Positions 6,667-14,336 of a DNA stretch of 14,569 bases are shown piece after piece. The stretch comes from an uncultured Cloacibacillus sp. Its GTDB lineage: Bacteria > Synergistota > Synergistia > Synergistales > Synergistaceae. The notes beneath the pieces are model-generated. The model ran no database searches, was not told the origin of the DNA, and saw only the letters and a program-made list of their open reading frames with translations. The stretch is taken from contig CAKSWL010000027.1 of NCBI GenBank assembly GCA_934511335.1, positions 1-14,569 on the forward strand, read 5' to 3'. Within the stretch, counting starts at the first letter, position 1. Every line of letters begins with the position of its first letter. Made by a program: the position numbers and the translations under genes.

Positions 6667-7671
6667 ATGAAGATAGGAAAGCTGGTGGCTGTTGTCGATT
6701 CCCATACTTGCGGCGAACCGACACGTATCGTGATCGGCGGTGCTCCGGTACTCAAAGGGCGCAGCATGGCGGATAAATGGAACGATTTCCGAGAAAACCA
6801 CAACGACTTCCGGCGTTTTATCATGATGGAGCCCCGCGGCCACGCTGACATGTTTGGGGCGGTTATGGTGCCCCCTACAGTGGAGGCGGCTGATACGGGG
6901 GTTGTGTTTTGCGATACCGGGGGGAGTGTTTCAATGTGCGGGCATGGTTCCATCGGCCTGGCTTCCGCAATGGTAAATTTGAAGATGGTACCGGTAAAGG
7001 AGCCTGTTACGGAGGTTGTACTTGATACGCCCGCCGGCTTGGTAACGATATCTGTGGACGTCGAAGATGGAGAGGCTGTCGGGGCCACCCTTCGCAATGT
7101 CCCCTCCTTTGTTTATGCTGCTGGCCGCTCTCTTTATGTACCGTCGCTTGCTCGAAAGATTAAGGTCGATATCTGCTTTGGCGGCAGTTTTTTCGCTATT
7201 GTTGAGGCGAAAGATTTAGGTTTCAAGCTAGTTCCCTCTGAAGCGGAGGCAATGAGTAGACTGGGGATGGAGATACTTGAAGAGGCGAACAGACAAATTA
7301 AAGTTCAGCACCCGTTGATTCCGCAAAACAACAAGATCTTGTTGGTGGAATTTGGCGTTCATAGAGATGGTGAAAATGCCAAGAACTGCGTGGTATTTGG
7401 CGCGTCAAATGTGGACCGTTCCCCGTGCGGGACCGGGACGTCTGCAAAGATGGCTCTCTTAGCGGCACAGGAAAAGCTTAAAGCCCATGAAATTTTTAAA
7501 CACGAAAGCATAATAGGCACTGTTTTTAATAGCCATTACACCGAGAAGACTAAGGTCGGCGAGTTTGACGCCATTATCCCCTATGTGAAAGGCGAGGCCA
7601 ATATCACCGGATTTAGCTGGCTTATAGAACAAAGTCGGGATCAGTTGCTGCCGGGATTTTTGTTGAACTGA
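6667..7671 (+). CDS. Proline racemase / 4-hydroxyproline epimerase family protein (copy 2, canonical active site)
   Basis: This 334-residue protein keeps the complete family signature. The N-terminus has DSHTCGEPTRIVIGG at 11-25 and MMEPRGHADMFGA at about 53-65. The first catalytic Cys91 is in SMCGHGSIG and the second, Cys254, is in DRSPCGTGTSAK. The Cys/Cys pair and retained Asp250 support a 2-epimerase or racemase acting by two-base proton exchange at the alpha carbon, probably on proline or 4-hydroxyproline. Sequence alone does not separate these substrates. The start has GAGGTGA six bases upstream. It is divergent from the reductase genes and followed by a strong hairpin, so it forms its own unit. 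In D-proline-reducing clostridia a racemase of this family (PrdF) supplies the D-isomer, and a similar supply role for the neighbouring Grd-type reductase is the obvious inference. Confidence 0.9.
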   Translation: MKIGKLVAVVDSHTCGEPTRIVIGGAPVLKGRSMADKWNDFRENHNDFRRFIMMEPRGHADMFGAVMVPPTVEAADTGVVFCDTGGSVSMCGHGSIGLASAMVNLKMVPVKEPVTEVVLDTPAGLVTISVDVEDGEAVGATLRNVPSFVYAAGRSLYVPSLARKIKVDICFGGSFFAIVEAKDLGFKLVPSEAEAMSRLGMEILEEANRQIKVQHPLIPQNNKILLVEFGVHRDGENAKNCVVFGASNVDRSPCGTGTSAKMALLAAQEKLKAHEIFKHESIIGTVFNSHYTEKTKVGEFDAIIPYVKGEANITGFSWLIEQSRDQLLPGFLLN

Positions 7672-7697
7672 TTAAGATATGAGCGTCATTTCGCCAT

Positions 7698-7737
7698 ACC
7701 CCCGGGCAGCGGCTGCCTCCCGGGGGTGTTTATTGTT
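7698..7737 (+). terminator. Rho-independent terminator after racemase copy 2
   Basis: ACCCCCGGG (7698-7706) pairs perfectly with CCCGGGGGT (7719-7727). A further CAG/CTG pairing sits inside, followed by GTTTATTGTT. It lies 27 bases after the stop codon at 7671 and directly before the convergent end of hisC. The T-run is interrupted, but the stem is very stable. It separates the catabolic region from the histidine genes and may serve both strands. Confidence 0.8.
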
Positions 7738-8834
7738 CATTGCTTAGTTTGGCCTATTTCAAAAATTTCTCCGATGGCCCCTGCGATCTGCCGGTTTTCT
7801 TCCGGTAATCCCACGGAGATGCGCATGGCAGGCTCGCCGCGCAGCGAGAGGCTGCGCACGGCGATGCCTTTTTGGGCGAAGGCGGCGGCGAGAGGGTCAT
7901 ATCTGTCTTTGGGAAATATCAGTACGAAGTTGGCCTGCGAAGGGGTGTGCTCCACGCCGCCGCGATTCAGCAGGGTGCAGAGGCTGCCGCGTTCCCGGGC
8001 GACGAGGCGGCGCGTTTTTTCGATATATCCAGCTTCGTCCAGCGCCGCGCAGGCTCCGGCTTCGGCTGCGGCGGTGACGCAGTAGGGCTCGCGCACCCGA
8101 TAGAGGTAGTCGAGCAGCGCCGGGTCTCCCGCCGCCCAGCCGACGCGCAGCCCCGCGAGGGCGAATATCTTTGAGAAGGTGCGGCAGACGATGAGGTTGG
8201 GGAATTCTTCGAGAAGCCTGAACGATGCCGTGCTGTCCGCCTCTGCGAAGTCGACATAGGCCTCGTCCAGGATCACGGCGACCCGGCGGGGGATTTTTTT
8301 CAGCATCGCGCGCACGGCGCCGATCTCCGCGAGCGTGCCGGTGGGGTTGTTTGGGTTGCAGAAAAAGAGCATCTTCGTCGCGGGACTCACGGCGGCGGCG
8401 AAGTCTTCCGGACGCTGTTCATACGCGCGGCCCAGCGGCACCTTTTTTACCCCCGCTCCGGCGATGCGCGCCGTATCGGCGTAGACGCTGAAGGTACATT
8501 CGCCGCAGACGACCTCGTCTCCGGGGTCCAAAAAGGCGCGCCCGAGCATCGTAAAGAACCCGTCGAGGCCGTTTGCGGTGATTATCTGCGCCGGCGTGAG
8601 GGCGAAGCGTGCGGCGAGTTTTTCACGCAGCGCGGTGTTCCTGCTGTCGGGGTAACGGTTGCCCTCCGTCAGCGCTCGGCGCATCGCCGCGAGGACTGAC
8701 GGAGGCAGCCCTTCGTTGTTTTCGTTTGCCGATACGCGGATCTTAGCCTCTGTGCTTACCGTGGCGTCGTACGGTTCGAGAGCGCGGATCGCCGGGCGGG
8801 CCATTGCGCGAAAAAGCTCTTCTTTTTCCTGCAT
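7737..8834 (-). CDS. hisC: Histidinol-phosphate aminotransferase
   Basis: This 365-residue fold-type I PLP aminotransferase transfers the amino group from glutamate to imidazole-acetol phosphate, giving histidinol phosphate. Visible motifs are SANENNEGLPPSV (35-47), CNPNNPTG (159-166), LDEAYVDF (189-196), and the PLP lysine K222 in TFSKIFALAGLRVGW. The frame stays open far upstream but only across the HAD gene. The ATG at 8834 has GGAG about 8 bases upstream and gives the normal family length. It follows the HAD phosphatase gene by 17 bases in the same direction, and it diverges from the main his operon, which supports the histidine role over a general aromatic aminotransferase. Confidence 0.92.
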   Translation of the reverse strand: MQEKEELFRAMARPAIRALEPYDATVSTEAKIRVSANENNEGLPPSVLAAMRRALTEGNRYPDSRNTALREKLAARFALTPAQIITANGLDGFFTMLGRAFLDPGDEVVCGECTFSVYADTARIAGAGVKKVPLGRAYEQRPEDFAAAVSPATKMLFFCNPNNPTGTLAEIGAVRAMLKKIPRRVAVILDEAYVDFAEADSTASFRLLEEFPNLIVCRTFSKIFALAGLRVGWAAGDPALLDYLYRVREPYCVTAAAEAGACAALDEAGYIEKTRRLVARERGSLCTLLNRGGVEHTPSQANFVLIFPKDRYDPLAAAFAQKGIAVRSLSLRGEPAMRISVGLPEENRQIAGAIGEIFEIGQTKQ

Positions 8835-8851
8835 GATGTTTTCTCCTTTAT

Positions 8852-9646
8852 CTAAGCCTTTAGAGTGGCGAGCGCCGCGCGCACGGCCTCCTCCGTGGTG
8901 TCGTAGCGGAACTCGGCTTCGGGCAGCAGCGGGCCGACCGCCGCGAAGCTCCCTCTGCCGAAGGCCGCCTGCGCCTGCATGTCGCTTGCGGTGTCGCCGA
9001 AGAAGACGGGCGAGGCGGAGCCGAGGCGGCGGCACAGTATTTCCAGCCCCTCGGGCGACGGCTTCGTGACGCCGCTGTCGGAATTTATGATCAGATCGTC
9101 GGGGAAGTCCTCCCAGCCTAGGCTCTCTTTTGCCAGCGCCCATTCGAGGTCGTTGCGCCCTGAGTATATCGCCACCGGCAGCTCGAGCGCCTTCCAGTGT
9201 TCCCGTAGCAGCGGTTTTTCGAGCAGTTGCAGGCCGCAGCCCCTTCCGCCGTAAAGCTCGGCGCAGAGCTCGCGCACCTCCGGGCGCGGAACGATGGCGC
9301 CGTACCTGGCCGCGACCCATGCGGTGAGGGGGGCGCGGCAGCTTTCCAGCTCAAAGAGCAGCTTTTCAGGAGAGGGCAGCGCCCGCGAAAGAAGCTTTTC
9401 GCCGCTGGCCGCAGCCATGGATAGAAGCGTCCATGCGATGTCGTAGTCGTCGTTGAAGGCGCCGTGGCGCTTCAGCACGCGCTCGTGCCCCTCGTGGTAG
9501 CCGGGTGCGTCGGACCTGCCGCCGCAAAATCGCTCCCAGCCGGTGAAGACCGCCCGGCGTATCACCTCGGGAAATGACCGGGTGACGTCGAGCAACACGC
9601 CGTCGATGTCAAATATGAGGGCGTCGGCCCTAAAATCTTTATTCAT
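8852..9646 (-). CDS. HAD-superfamily phosphatase, candidate histidinol-phosphate phosphatase
   Basis: This 264-residue subfamily I HAD hydrolase has all four motifs: DIDGVLLD with nucleophile D13 and acid D15, S162 in IYSGRN, K195 in GVTKPSPEG, and GDTASDM at 217-223. A helical cap lies between motifs I and II. Its place directly upstream of hisC and divergent from the his operon makes histidinol-phosphate phosphatase the leading role. No PHP-type or HisB-N-type phosphatase is visible here, and the hisB gene encodes only the dehydratase. Activity on another phosphate ester is possible. A GTG at 9649 just before the ATG at 9646 could also start it. GGAGGG lies 8 bases before the GTG and 11 before the ATG, so the start is uncertain by one codon. 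Confidence 0.78.
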   Translation of the reverse strand: MNKDFRADALIFDIDGVLLDVTRSFPEVIRRAVFTGWERFCGGRSDAPGYHEGHERVLKRHGAFNDDYDIAWTLLSMAAASGEKLLSRALPSPEKLLFELESCRAPLTAWVAARYGAIVPRPEVRELCAELYGGRGCGLQLLEKPLLREHWKALELPVAIYSGRNDLEWALAKESLGWEDFPDDLIINSDSGVTKPSPEGLEILCRRLGSASPVFFGDTASDMQAQAAFGRGSFAAVGPLLPEAEFRYDTTEEAVRAALATLKA

Positions 9647-9770
9647 CACGCGCTGATCCCTCCAAGTTATTTTTTCCGCCGCCAGGCGCGTCTGCGGGAT
9701 GAAAACTTTTTCCTGCGTCGGCAGCTGGCTCCTGCTTGCTGTGTTTTTGCCAATTTCCGATGTTTCATAT

Positions 9771-9799
9771 TTGCAAAAGCGGCAAACGAGTGCTATTAT
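9771..9799 (+). promoter_or_regulatory. Sigma-70-type promoter of the hisZ operon
   Basis: TTGCAA at 9771-9776 and TATTAT at 9794-9799 are separated by exactly 17 bases, close to the housekeeping consensus. Transcription would start near 9806, giving a leader of about 70 bases before the hisZ start codon. Confidence 0.75.
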
Positions 9800-9823
9800 A
9801 TATCCCGCTTATGAAATTATCAA

Positions 9824-9853
9824 GCTATCACTTTAGCTAAGTAAAATGATAGC
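9824..9853 (+). promoter_or_regulatory. Leader hairpin upstream of hisZ
   Basis: GCTATCA (9824-9830) is exactly complementary to TGATAGC (9847-9853). Inside it, ACTT and AAGT can extend the stem around TAGCT. A short A-rich stretch and the hisZ ribosome site follow. It is AU-rich with no T-run, so it is not a terminator. It might stabilise the mRNA, control translation, or be an operator in DNA. Confidence 0.4.
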
Positions 9854-9877
9854 AAAAATATTAAAGGGATGAAGAAT

Positions 9878-11152
9878 ATGAACAGGAATCCGAAGGGGTG
9901 TAATAATATTGGCGGGCAGATCGCGGCCAATATGGAGTATTGCAGAGGCGCGGCGATGCATCTCTTTTCTCTTTACGGATACCATCCGTTCAGCCCCGCG
10001 GAGTTTCAGCTTGTGGAAGACGTTTGGAGCAAGATCGCGCCGGCGCGTGCGCGGAGGCTCATTCCTCTGATGTCGCCGCTCGGCGAACCCTGCGTGCTGC
10101 GCGGCGACCTGACGCTCTCGGCGGTCGCCTATCTCGCGAGCCATCACACGCGGAACGAGCGGCCGCTGCGTCTCTCCTATGCGGACCGCGTCTTTGCCGT
10201 GCCGCAGCCGCCGAAGGGCAATCTGGAGGAAAACCAGGTCGGCGTCGAGCTTATAGGCTGGGAGGACACGGGGGCCGACGCGGAGACGGCGGCGCTGCTG
10301 ATGCGCACTCTGGATCTGCTCAGTATCGAAAGGTCGGCGCTTGTGTTGGGCGACGTATCCGTCCTTTCGGCGATTTTACGCGGGCTGCCAGCACGGGGCG
10401 CGGCAGAACTCATCGAGGCCTTGCAGGAGCGGGCCTATACAAAATATAACACGATCCTGTCGGAGCTTGGGCTTCCGGAGAAAAAGGCGCGGCTACTCGG
10501 GCGGCTGCCGTCGCTCAAAGGCGACGTTTCAGTGATCGGTGAGGCGATGGGGCTTCTGGCGGCGGACGCCTCCGCCTGCGAAGGGGACGAGGCCGCCGGC
10601 GCCGGATGCTGCCGGCCCGCATCCTTGGATGGCCCCGGGGCGCTTTTGCCGCTCAAACGTCTCTGCGACAGCCTCTGCAAGCTTGGCTACGCGGAGCGGC
10701 TGCGCGTAGATTTGAGCTTTGTGCGCGACCTCGGCTACTACAGCGGTCCGATATATAACGCCTACTCGTCGGTCGACGGGGTCCTGCTCGGCGGCGGCGG
10801 GCGTTACGACGGCCTGCTTGCCAAAGAGAGGATCGAGGGTCAGGCGGCGGGATTTGCGCTCAATCTGAAAGAGCTGGCCGCGCACTGCGCCTCTCCCGCG
10901 CCCGCGCCGCTGATGATGCTCTGGGGCGGCGCGAGCGACAACGCGGAGGCGCTGCGCTATGCCGACGCTCTTTCAAGAAAAAATACCGCCTTTGAGCTGA
11001 GCTGGACCAATAATAGGGAAGAATCGCTTTCGACGGCCTCTCTGCGCGGATATAAATGGTGGATAGACTTGGGCGGCAGAAGGGTGACTCAGCTCCCCGG
11101 CGGCCGAGAGATATCATTGAACGAGTTTGAATCGGAGGTACTGTCATGCTGA
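9878..11152 (+). CDS. hisZ: ATP phosphoribosyltransferase regulatory subunit HisZ
   Basis: This 424-residue protein is a histidyl-tRNA-synthetase-like paralogue that lacks aminoacylation activity. It assembles with short-form HisG to make an active, histidine-sensitive ATP phosphoribosyltransferase. Class II synthetase-like motifs are visible: PLMSPLGEPCVLRGDLTLS (63-81), VGVELIG (121-127), DLGYYSG (284-290) and GGGGRYDGLL (305-314). The family-typical C-terminal region is short, with no full anticodon-binding domain. Residues 229-250 form a low-complexity insertion rich in Ala, Gly and Cys. An upstream ATG at 9869 is in frame, but AAAGGG sits directly against it and lies 9 bases before the ATG at 9878, so 9878 is chosen. 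The end overlaps hisG by 7 bases, in line with the two being subunits of one enzyme. Confidence 0.88.
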   Translation: MNRNPKGCNNIGGQIAANMEYCRGAAMHLFSLYGYHPFSPAEFQLVEDVWSKIAPARARRLIPLMSPLGEPCVLRGDLTLSAVAYLASHHTRNERPLRLSYADRVFAVPQPPKGNLEENQVGVELIGWEDTGADAETAALLMRTLDLLSIERSALVLGDVSVLSAILRGLPARGAAELIEALQERAYTKYNTILSELGLPEKKARLLGRLPSLKGDVSVIGEAMGLLAADASACEGDEAAGAGCCRPASLDGPGALLPLKRLCDSLCKLGYAERLRVDLSFVRDLGYYSGPIYNAYSSVDGVLLGGGGRYDGLLAKERIEGQAAGFALNLKELAAHCASPAPAPLMMLWGGASDNAEALRYADALSRKNTAFELSWTNNREESLSTASLRGYKWWIDLGGRRVTQLPGGREISLNEFESEVLSC

Positions 11153-11784
11153 CATTCGCACTTCCCACGGGCCGTTCCCTCGACAGCTGCGTGGATATTC
11201 TGGAACGGGCGGGGCTGCCCACCGGGAGACTGAAAAACGCGGGGCGCAACTTGGTGATCGAGGAGGCGAGCTTCCGTTATCTGCTATCAAAACCCTCCGA
11301 CGTCCCCGCGATGGTTCACTACGGGGCGGCCGACCTGGCGCTTGCGGGAAACGATGTGATAGAAGAGGCCGGTATCGCGCTGACTGAGATCCTTGATACC
11401 GGCAGGGGCCGCTGTGTGATGGCCGTCGCTGGCCCCAAAGAGATGGCGGAAAAGTTTTGCGGCCACGCCTCGGGGCTGATGGGGCTTAAAGTCGCGACGA
11501 AATACACCCGCCTTGCGGAGAAGACCTTCGCGGAATGGGGGATCCAGATAAAGCTGCTCAAACTTAACGGGTCTGTAGAGCTGGCTCCCGCGCTGGGGCT
11601 GGCCGACTGCATCTTCGACGTCGTACAGACGGGGGGCACGCTGAAAGCCAACGGCCTTCGCGTCATCAAAGAGACGATGCCCGTCTCGCTGCGCCTTGTC
11701 GCGGGGATCTCCTCCGTGCAGCTCCGCTGGAACGCGCTCTTCTGCGTGGTGGACGCGATCGGCGCGGTCGTGAGGGCGGCGTGA
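11146..11784 (+). CDS. hisG: ATP phosphoribosyltransferase catalytic subunit, short form
   Basis: HisG joins ATP and PRPP in the first committed step of histidine synthesis. At 212 residues this is the short form, which lacks the C-terminal regulatory domain and therefore needs HisZ, encoded immediately upstream. The signature segment ELAPALGLADCIFDVVQT continues into TGGTLKANGL at about 145-170 and contains the PRPP-binding loop. The N-terminal FALPTGR is typical. The start ATG lies within the end of hisZ (7-base overlap), pointing to translational coupling and balanced subunit amounts. Confidence 0.95.
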   Translation: MLTFALPTGRSLDSCVDILERAGLPTGRLKNAGRNLVIEEASFRYLLSKPSDVPAMVHYGAADLALAGNDVIEEAGIALTEILDTGRGRCVMAVAGPKEMAEKFCGHASGLMGLKVATKYTRLAEKTFAEWGIQIKLLKLNGSVELAPALGLADCIFDVVQTGGTLKANGLRVIKETMPVSLRLVAGISSVQLRWNALFCVVDAIGAVVRAA

Positions 11785-12353
11785 TGGAGACGAAAATAGT
11801 ACGGAATACTAAAGAGACGCAGATCGAGCTCGCGCTGAGCGGCGAAAGCCGGCAGCGCACGCTCGACATCGGCTGCGGCTTCCTTGCGCACATGCTTGAC
11901 CTGCTCTGCCATCGCGCGGCGCTGGGGATAACGGTCGCGGCGCGCGGCGACGTCGAGGTGGACTATCATCACCTTGCGGAGGACCTCGGCATCGCGCTGG
12001 GACAGGCGCTGCGGAAGCTGGCCGCCGCCGCGCCGATACGCCGCTACGGCTCCGTACTGCTGCCGATGGACGGTTCGCTCGCTCGCGTCGCGCTTGATTT
12101 CAGCGGCCGCGGCGGGCTCTGGTGGCGGGGAGCGTTCCCCTCGCAGAAATGCGGCGATTTTGACATGGAACTGGTCCCGGAATTCTTCGCGGGCTTGGCG
12201 CGCGAGGCGGGGCTGACCCTTCACATCGCGCTGCTTGAGACGGACAATTCGCACCACGCCGCCGAGGCGGCCTTCAAGGGAGTAGGGCTGGCGCTGAGGG
12301 AGGCGCTTGCCCCTGCCTCGGTCGATCCCAGCACAAAGGGGCTGTGGCTATGA
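11784..12353 (+). CDS. hisB: Imidazoleglycerol-phosphate dehydratase
   Basis: HisB dehydrates imidazoleglycerol phosphate to imidazole-acetol phosphate. The 189-residue protein is the stand-alone dehydratase, with no N-terminal phosphatase domain. The two pseudo-symmetric Mn-binding motifs are present: HHLAED at 62-67 and SHHAAE at 156-161. The family opening RNTKETQIEL and the ending DPSTKGLWL also fit. The ATG at 11784 overlaps the hisG stop by one base (TGATG). A GTG one codon earlier is possible but less likely. It is slightly shorter than many homologues (about 195-200) but intact. Confidence 0.94.
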   Translation: METKIVRNTKETQIELALSGESRQRTLDIGCGFLAHMLDLLCHRAALGITVAARGDVEVDYHHLAEDLGIALGQALRKLAAAAPIRRYGSVLLPMDGSLARVALDFSGRGGLWWRGAFPSQKCGDFDMELVPEFFAGLAREAGLTLHIALLETDNSHHAAEAAFKGVGLALREALAPASVDPSTKGLWL

Positions 12354-13060
12354 TCATCCTGCCGGCGATAGACCTCTACGGCGGCAAAGTCGTGCGCCTC
12401 ACGCAGGGCGACTATGCGCGCCGGCGCGATTACATGCTCTCGCCGCTTGACGCTGCGAAGAGCTTTAAAGACGCAGGCTGCCCCTATATCCACATCGTCG
12501 ACCTCGAAGGGGCGCAGGCGGGGGAGCCGCGGCACCTGAACGTCCTTGCGGAGATCGCCGCCCTCGGGCTCTTCGTGCAGTACGGCGGCGGCTTGCGCAG
12601 CGTCGGGGCGGTCGCCGGCGCTTTATCGGCGGGAGCGGGGCGCGTAATGGCGGGCAGCCTCATATTTAAGGATATGGAGCGGGCCTCCGCGCTCAGCGCG
12701 CGTTTTGGAGAGAGGATAATGGCGGCCGTTGATATAAAAGGCGGAAAAGTCGTCCATTCAGGATGGCTCGAAAGTACGGAACTAAGCGCTGCCGAAGCGA
12801 TGTCCGGGCTTTCGGAGATGGGTTTTTCCTCATTTCTTGTTACCCAGACGGAGCGCGACGGAATGATGTCAGGCACGGAGGCCTCCGTATACGAAGCGCT
12901 GACTGCGCGCGGACGCTTTCTCGCCGCGGCGGGCGGCGTGACGGACCTCCACGACATCCGCGCGCTTGCGGCGGCCGGGGTCGACGCGGCCGTGATCGGA
13001 AAAAGCCTGTACGAGGGCGGCATAACGCTTGCGGAGGCTCTGGCGGCCTGCGCTGAATGA
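12350..13060 (+). CDS. hisA: ProFAR isomerase (phosphoribosylformimino-AICAR-P isomerase)
   Basis: HisA is a (beta/alpha)8 barrel that opens the sugar of ProFAR to give PRFAR. In 236 residues it shows the duplicated half-barrel pattern: catalytic D8 in ILPAIDLYGGKVVRL and D129 in AAVDIKGGKVV. Phosphate-binding loops are at YGGGLRS (78-84) and AGGVTDL (about 194-200), and TERDG is at 167-171. The ATG at 12350 overlaps the hisB stop as ATGA. A GTG two codons earlier is a less likely start because MIILPAIDL is the usual N-terminus. Confidence 0.95.
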   Translation: MIILPAIDLYGGKVVRLTQGDYARRRDYMLSPLDAAKSFKDAGCPYIHIVDLEGAQAGEPRHLNVLAEIAALGLFVQYGGGLRSVGAVAGALSAGAGRVMAGSLIFKDMERASALSARFGERIMAAVDIKGGKVVHSGWLESTELSAAEAMSGLSEMGFSSFLVTQTERDGMMSGTEASVYEALTARGRFLAAAGGVTDLHDIRALAAAGVDAAVIGKSLYEGGITLAEALAACAE

Positions 13061-13081
13061 TAATAAAAGAGGGAAATATAA

Positions 13082-13720
13082 ATGACAAAAATAGACCTTT
13101 CATTGATAAAGTTTGACGACAAAGGACTTGTTCCCGTCGTCGTGCAGGACGCCGTTACCGCCGAAGTGCTGATGACCGCCTGGGCGAACGCCGAAGCGCT
13201 CGATAAGACCGCGGAGTGTGGCGAGCTGGTCTTTTGGAGCCGTTCGCGCGGCGAGCTCTGGCATAAGGGCGAGAGCAGCGGCAGTCGGATGCGCCTGCGC
13301 GAGCTGCGTATCGACTGCGACGGCGACACCCTGCTTGCGCTCGTCGAACCGGCGGGCCCCGCCTGTCACACGGGAGAGCGAAGCTGCTTCTACCGCCGCC
13401 TCTGCGGTGAGGCGGATGCGACGGAGGCCACCTTTCTTGGGAGGCTCTGGCGGCGCCTGAACGTCAGAAAAAACGACGACCCGAAAGAGAGCTATACGGC
13501 GCGCCTTCTCCAGTCGGGGCTTTCGCGCGTGGCTCAGAAAGTGGGAGAAGAGGGCGTTGAAACGGCGCTTGCCTGCGCGACGAGGGACCGCGGCGGATTT
13601 TGCTATGAGGCGGCGGACCTCCTCTACCATCTGTTGGTCGCCTGCATCGCGGCGGAGGTGCCCTTCGACGAGGTGCTGCGCGAGCTGGCCTCCCGCGATC
13701 AGGGAGCGAAAAAATCATGA
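13082..13720 (+). CDS. hisI: Bifunctional phosphoribosyl-AMP cyclohydrolase / phosphoribosyl-ATP pyrophosphatase
   Basis: This fusion protein (also called HisIE, 212 residues) catalyses the second and third steps of the pathway. The N-terminal cyclohydrolase domain (about 1-115) has LWHKGESSG (59-67), the metal-binding DCDGDTLL (78-85) and zinc cysteines C95 and C102 in ACHTGERSCF. The C-terminal pyrophosphatase domain (about 117-207) has SYTARLLQSGLSRVAQKVGE (137-156), then EGVETALA and EAADLLYHLLV. GAGGG precedes the ATG after a 21-base gap from hisA, the longest gap among the complete genes of the operon. It overlaps hisH by four bases. Confidence 0.95.
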   Translation: MTKIDLSLIKFDDKGLVPVVVQDAVTAEVLMTAWANAEALDKTAECGELVFWSRSRGELWHKGESSGSRMRLRELRIDCDGDTLLALVEPAGPACHTGERSCFYRRLCGEADATEATFLGRLWRRLNVRKNDDPKESYTARLLQSGLSRVAQKVGEEGVETALACATRDRGGFCYEAADLLYHLLVACIAAEVPFDEVLRELASRDQGAKKS

Positions 13721-14328
13721 TCGCGATCGTCGACTACGGCGCGGGAAACCTGAAAAGCGTTAAAAACGCTCTCGACCACCTCGGCGCCGTGAACATGCGA
13801 GCCTCCACGGCGGAAGATATCCTGCTCGCCGACGCAGTGATACTGCCCGGCGTGGGAGAATTCGGCACCGCGGCCGCCGAACTGGAAAAGCGCGGCCTTA
13901 AAGAGGCGGTCAGAGAGGCGGCGAAAAACGGCAAGCCGCTGCTGGGAATCTGCCTCGGCATGCAGCTTCTCTTTGAGTCGAGCGAGGAGAGCCCGCGGGC
14001 GGAGGGGCTGGCCCTCCTTCAAGGACAGGTGCGGCGCTTCCCTCCGGATATGGGGCTCAAAATACCGCACATGGGATGGAACTCCATCACGCCGCTGAAA
14101 GAAAGCCGGCTGCTAGCGGGGCTGCCGCGCGGGCCCTATATGTACTTCGTGCACTCATTCTACGTGAAGGCGGCGCGCCCCGACGTGAGCGCCATCGCGG
14201 AATACGGCGTCATCTTCGACGCGGCGGCCGAGCGGGGCGGCATCTTCGGATGCCAATTCCATCCCGAAAAGAGCGGCGCGGCGGGGCTGACGATATTAAA
14301 AAATTTCATCGAACTCACGAAGGGATAA
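13717..14328 (+). CDS. hisH: Imidazole glycerol phosphate synthase, glutamine amidotransferase subunit
   Basis: HisH releases ammonia from glutamine and channels it into HisF. The 203-residue class I amidotransferase has the catalytic triad: C79 in GICLGMQLL, and H182 and E184 in FHPEKSG. The typical start [12 protein letters not shown] and the oxyanion-loop region PGVGEFG are present. The start overlaps the hisI stop (ATGA), and hisF, its obligate partner, begins 8 bases after its stop. Confidence 0.96.
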   Translation: MIAIVDYGAGNLKSVKNALDHLGAVNMRASTAEDILLADAVILPGVGEFGTAAAELEKRGLKEAVREAAKNGKPLLGICLGMQLLFESSEESPRAEGLALLQGQVRRFPPDMGLKIPHMGWNSITPLKESRLLAGLPRGPYMYFVHSFYVKAARPDVSAIAEYGVIFDAAAERGGIFGCQFHPEKSGAAGLTILKNFIELTKG

Positions 14329-14336
14329 TAAATAAA

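Larger units (their letters stand above)
9647..9877. other. Divergent spacer between the HAD-hisC pair and the hisZ operon
   Basis: This stretch of about 230 bases holds the plus-strand his promoter and leader hairpin described separately. For the minus-strand pair only the ribosome site GGAGGG is clear; no convincing promoter is seen. A TTTGC/GCAAA dyad at 9770-9786 overlaps the plus-strand -35 and could be a repressor site, though it is short. There is no T-box-like leader and no His-codon-rich leader peptide. Confidence 0.5.

Noticed and set aside
8835..9320. A long N-terminal extension of HisC
   Set aside because: It is an open frame running through the HAD gene on the same strand in another frame. 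The sequence is Arg-rich and not protein-like, and a good ribosome site precedes the ATG at 8834.
9800..9877. T-box riboswitch or attenuator peptide for the his operon
   Set aside because: The leader is too short, has no T-box sequence, no run of His codons and no terminator.
11319..12257. Long minus-strand open frames across the his operon (also near 12484-13329 and 13100-13630)
   Set aside because: They are shadows in GC-rich coding DNA antisense to hisG, hisB, hisA and hisI, and they lack recognisable domains.
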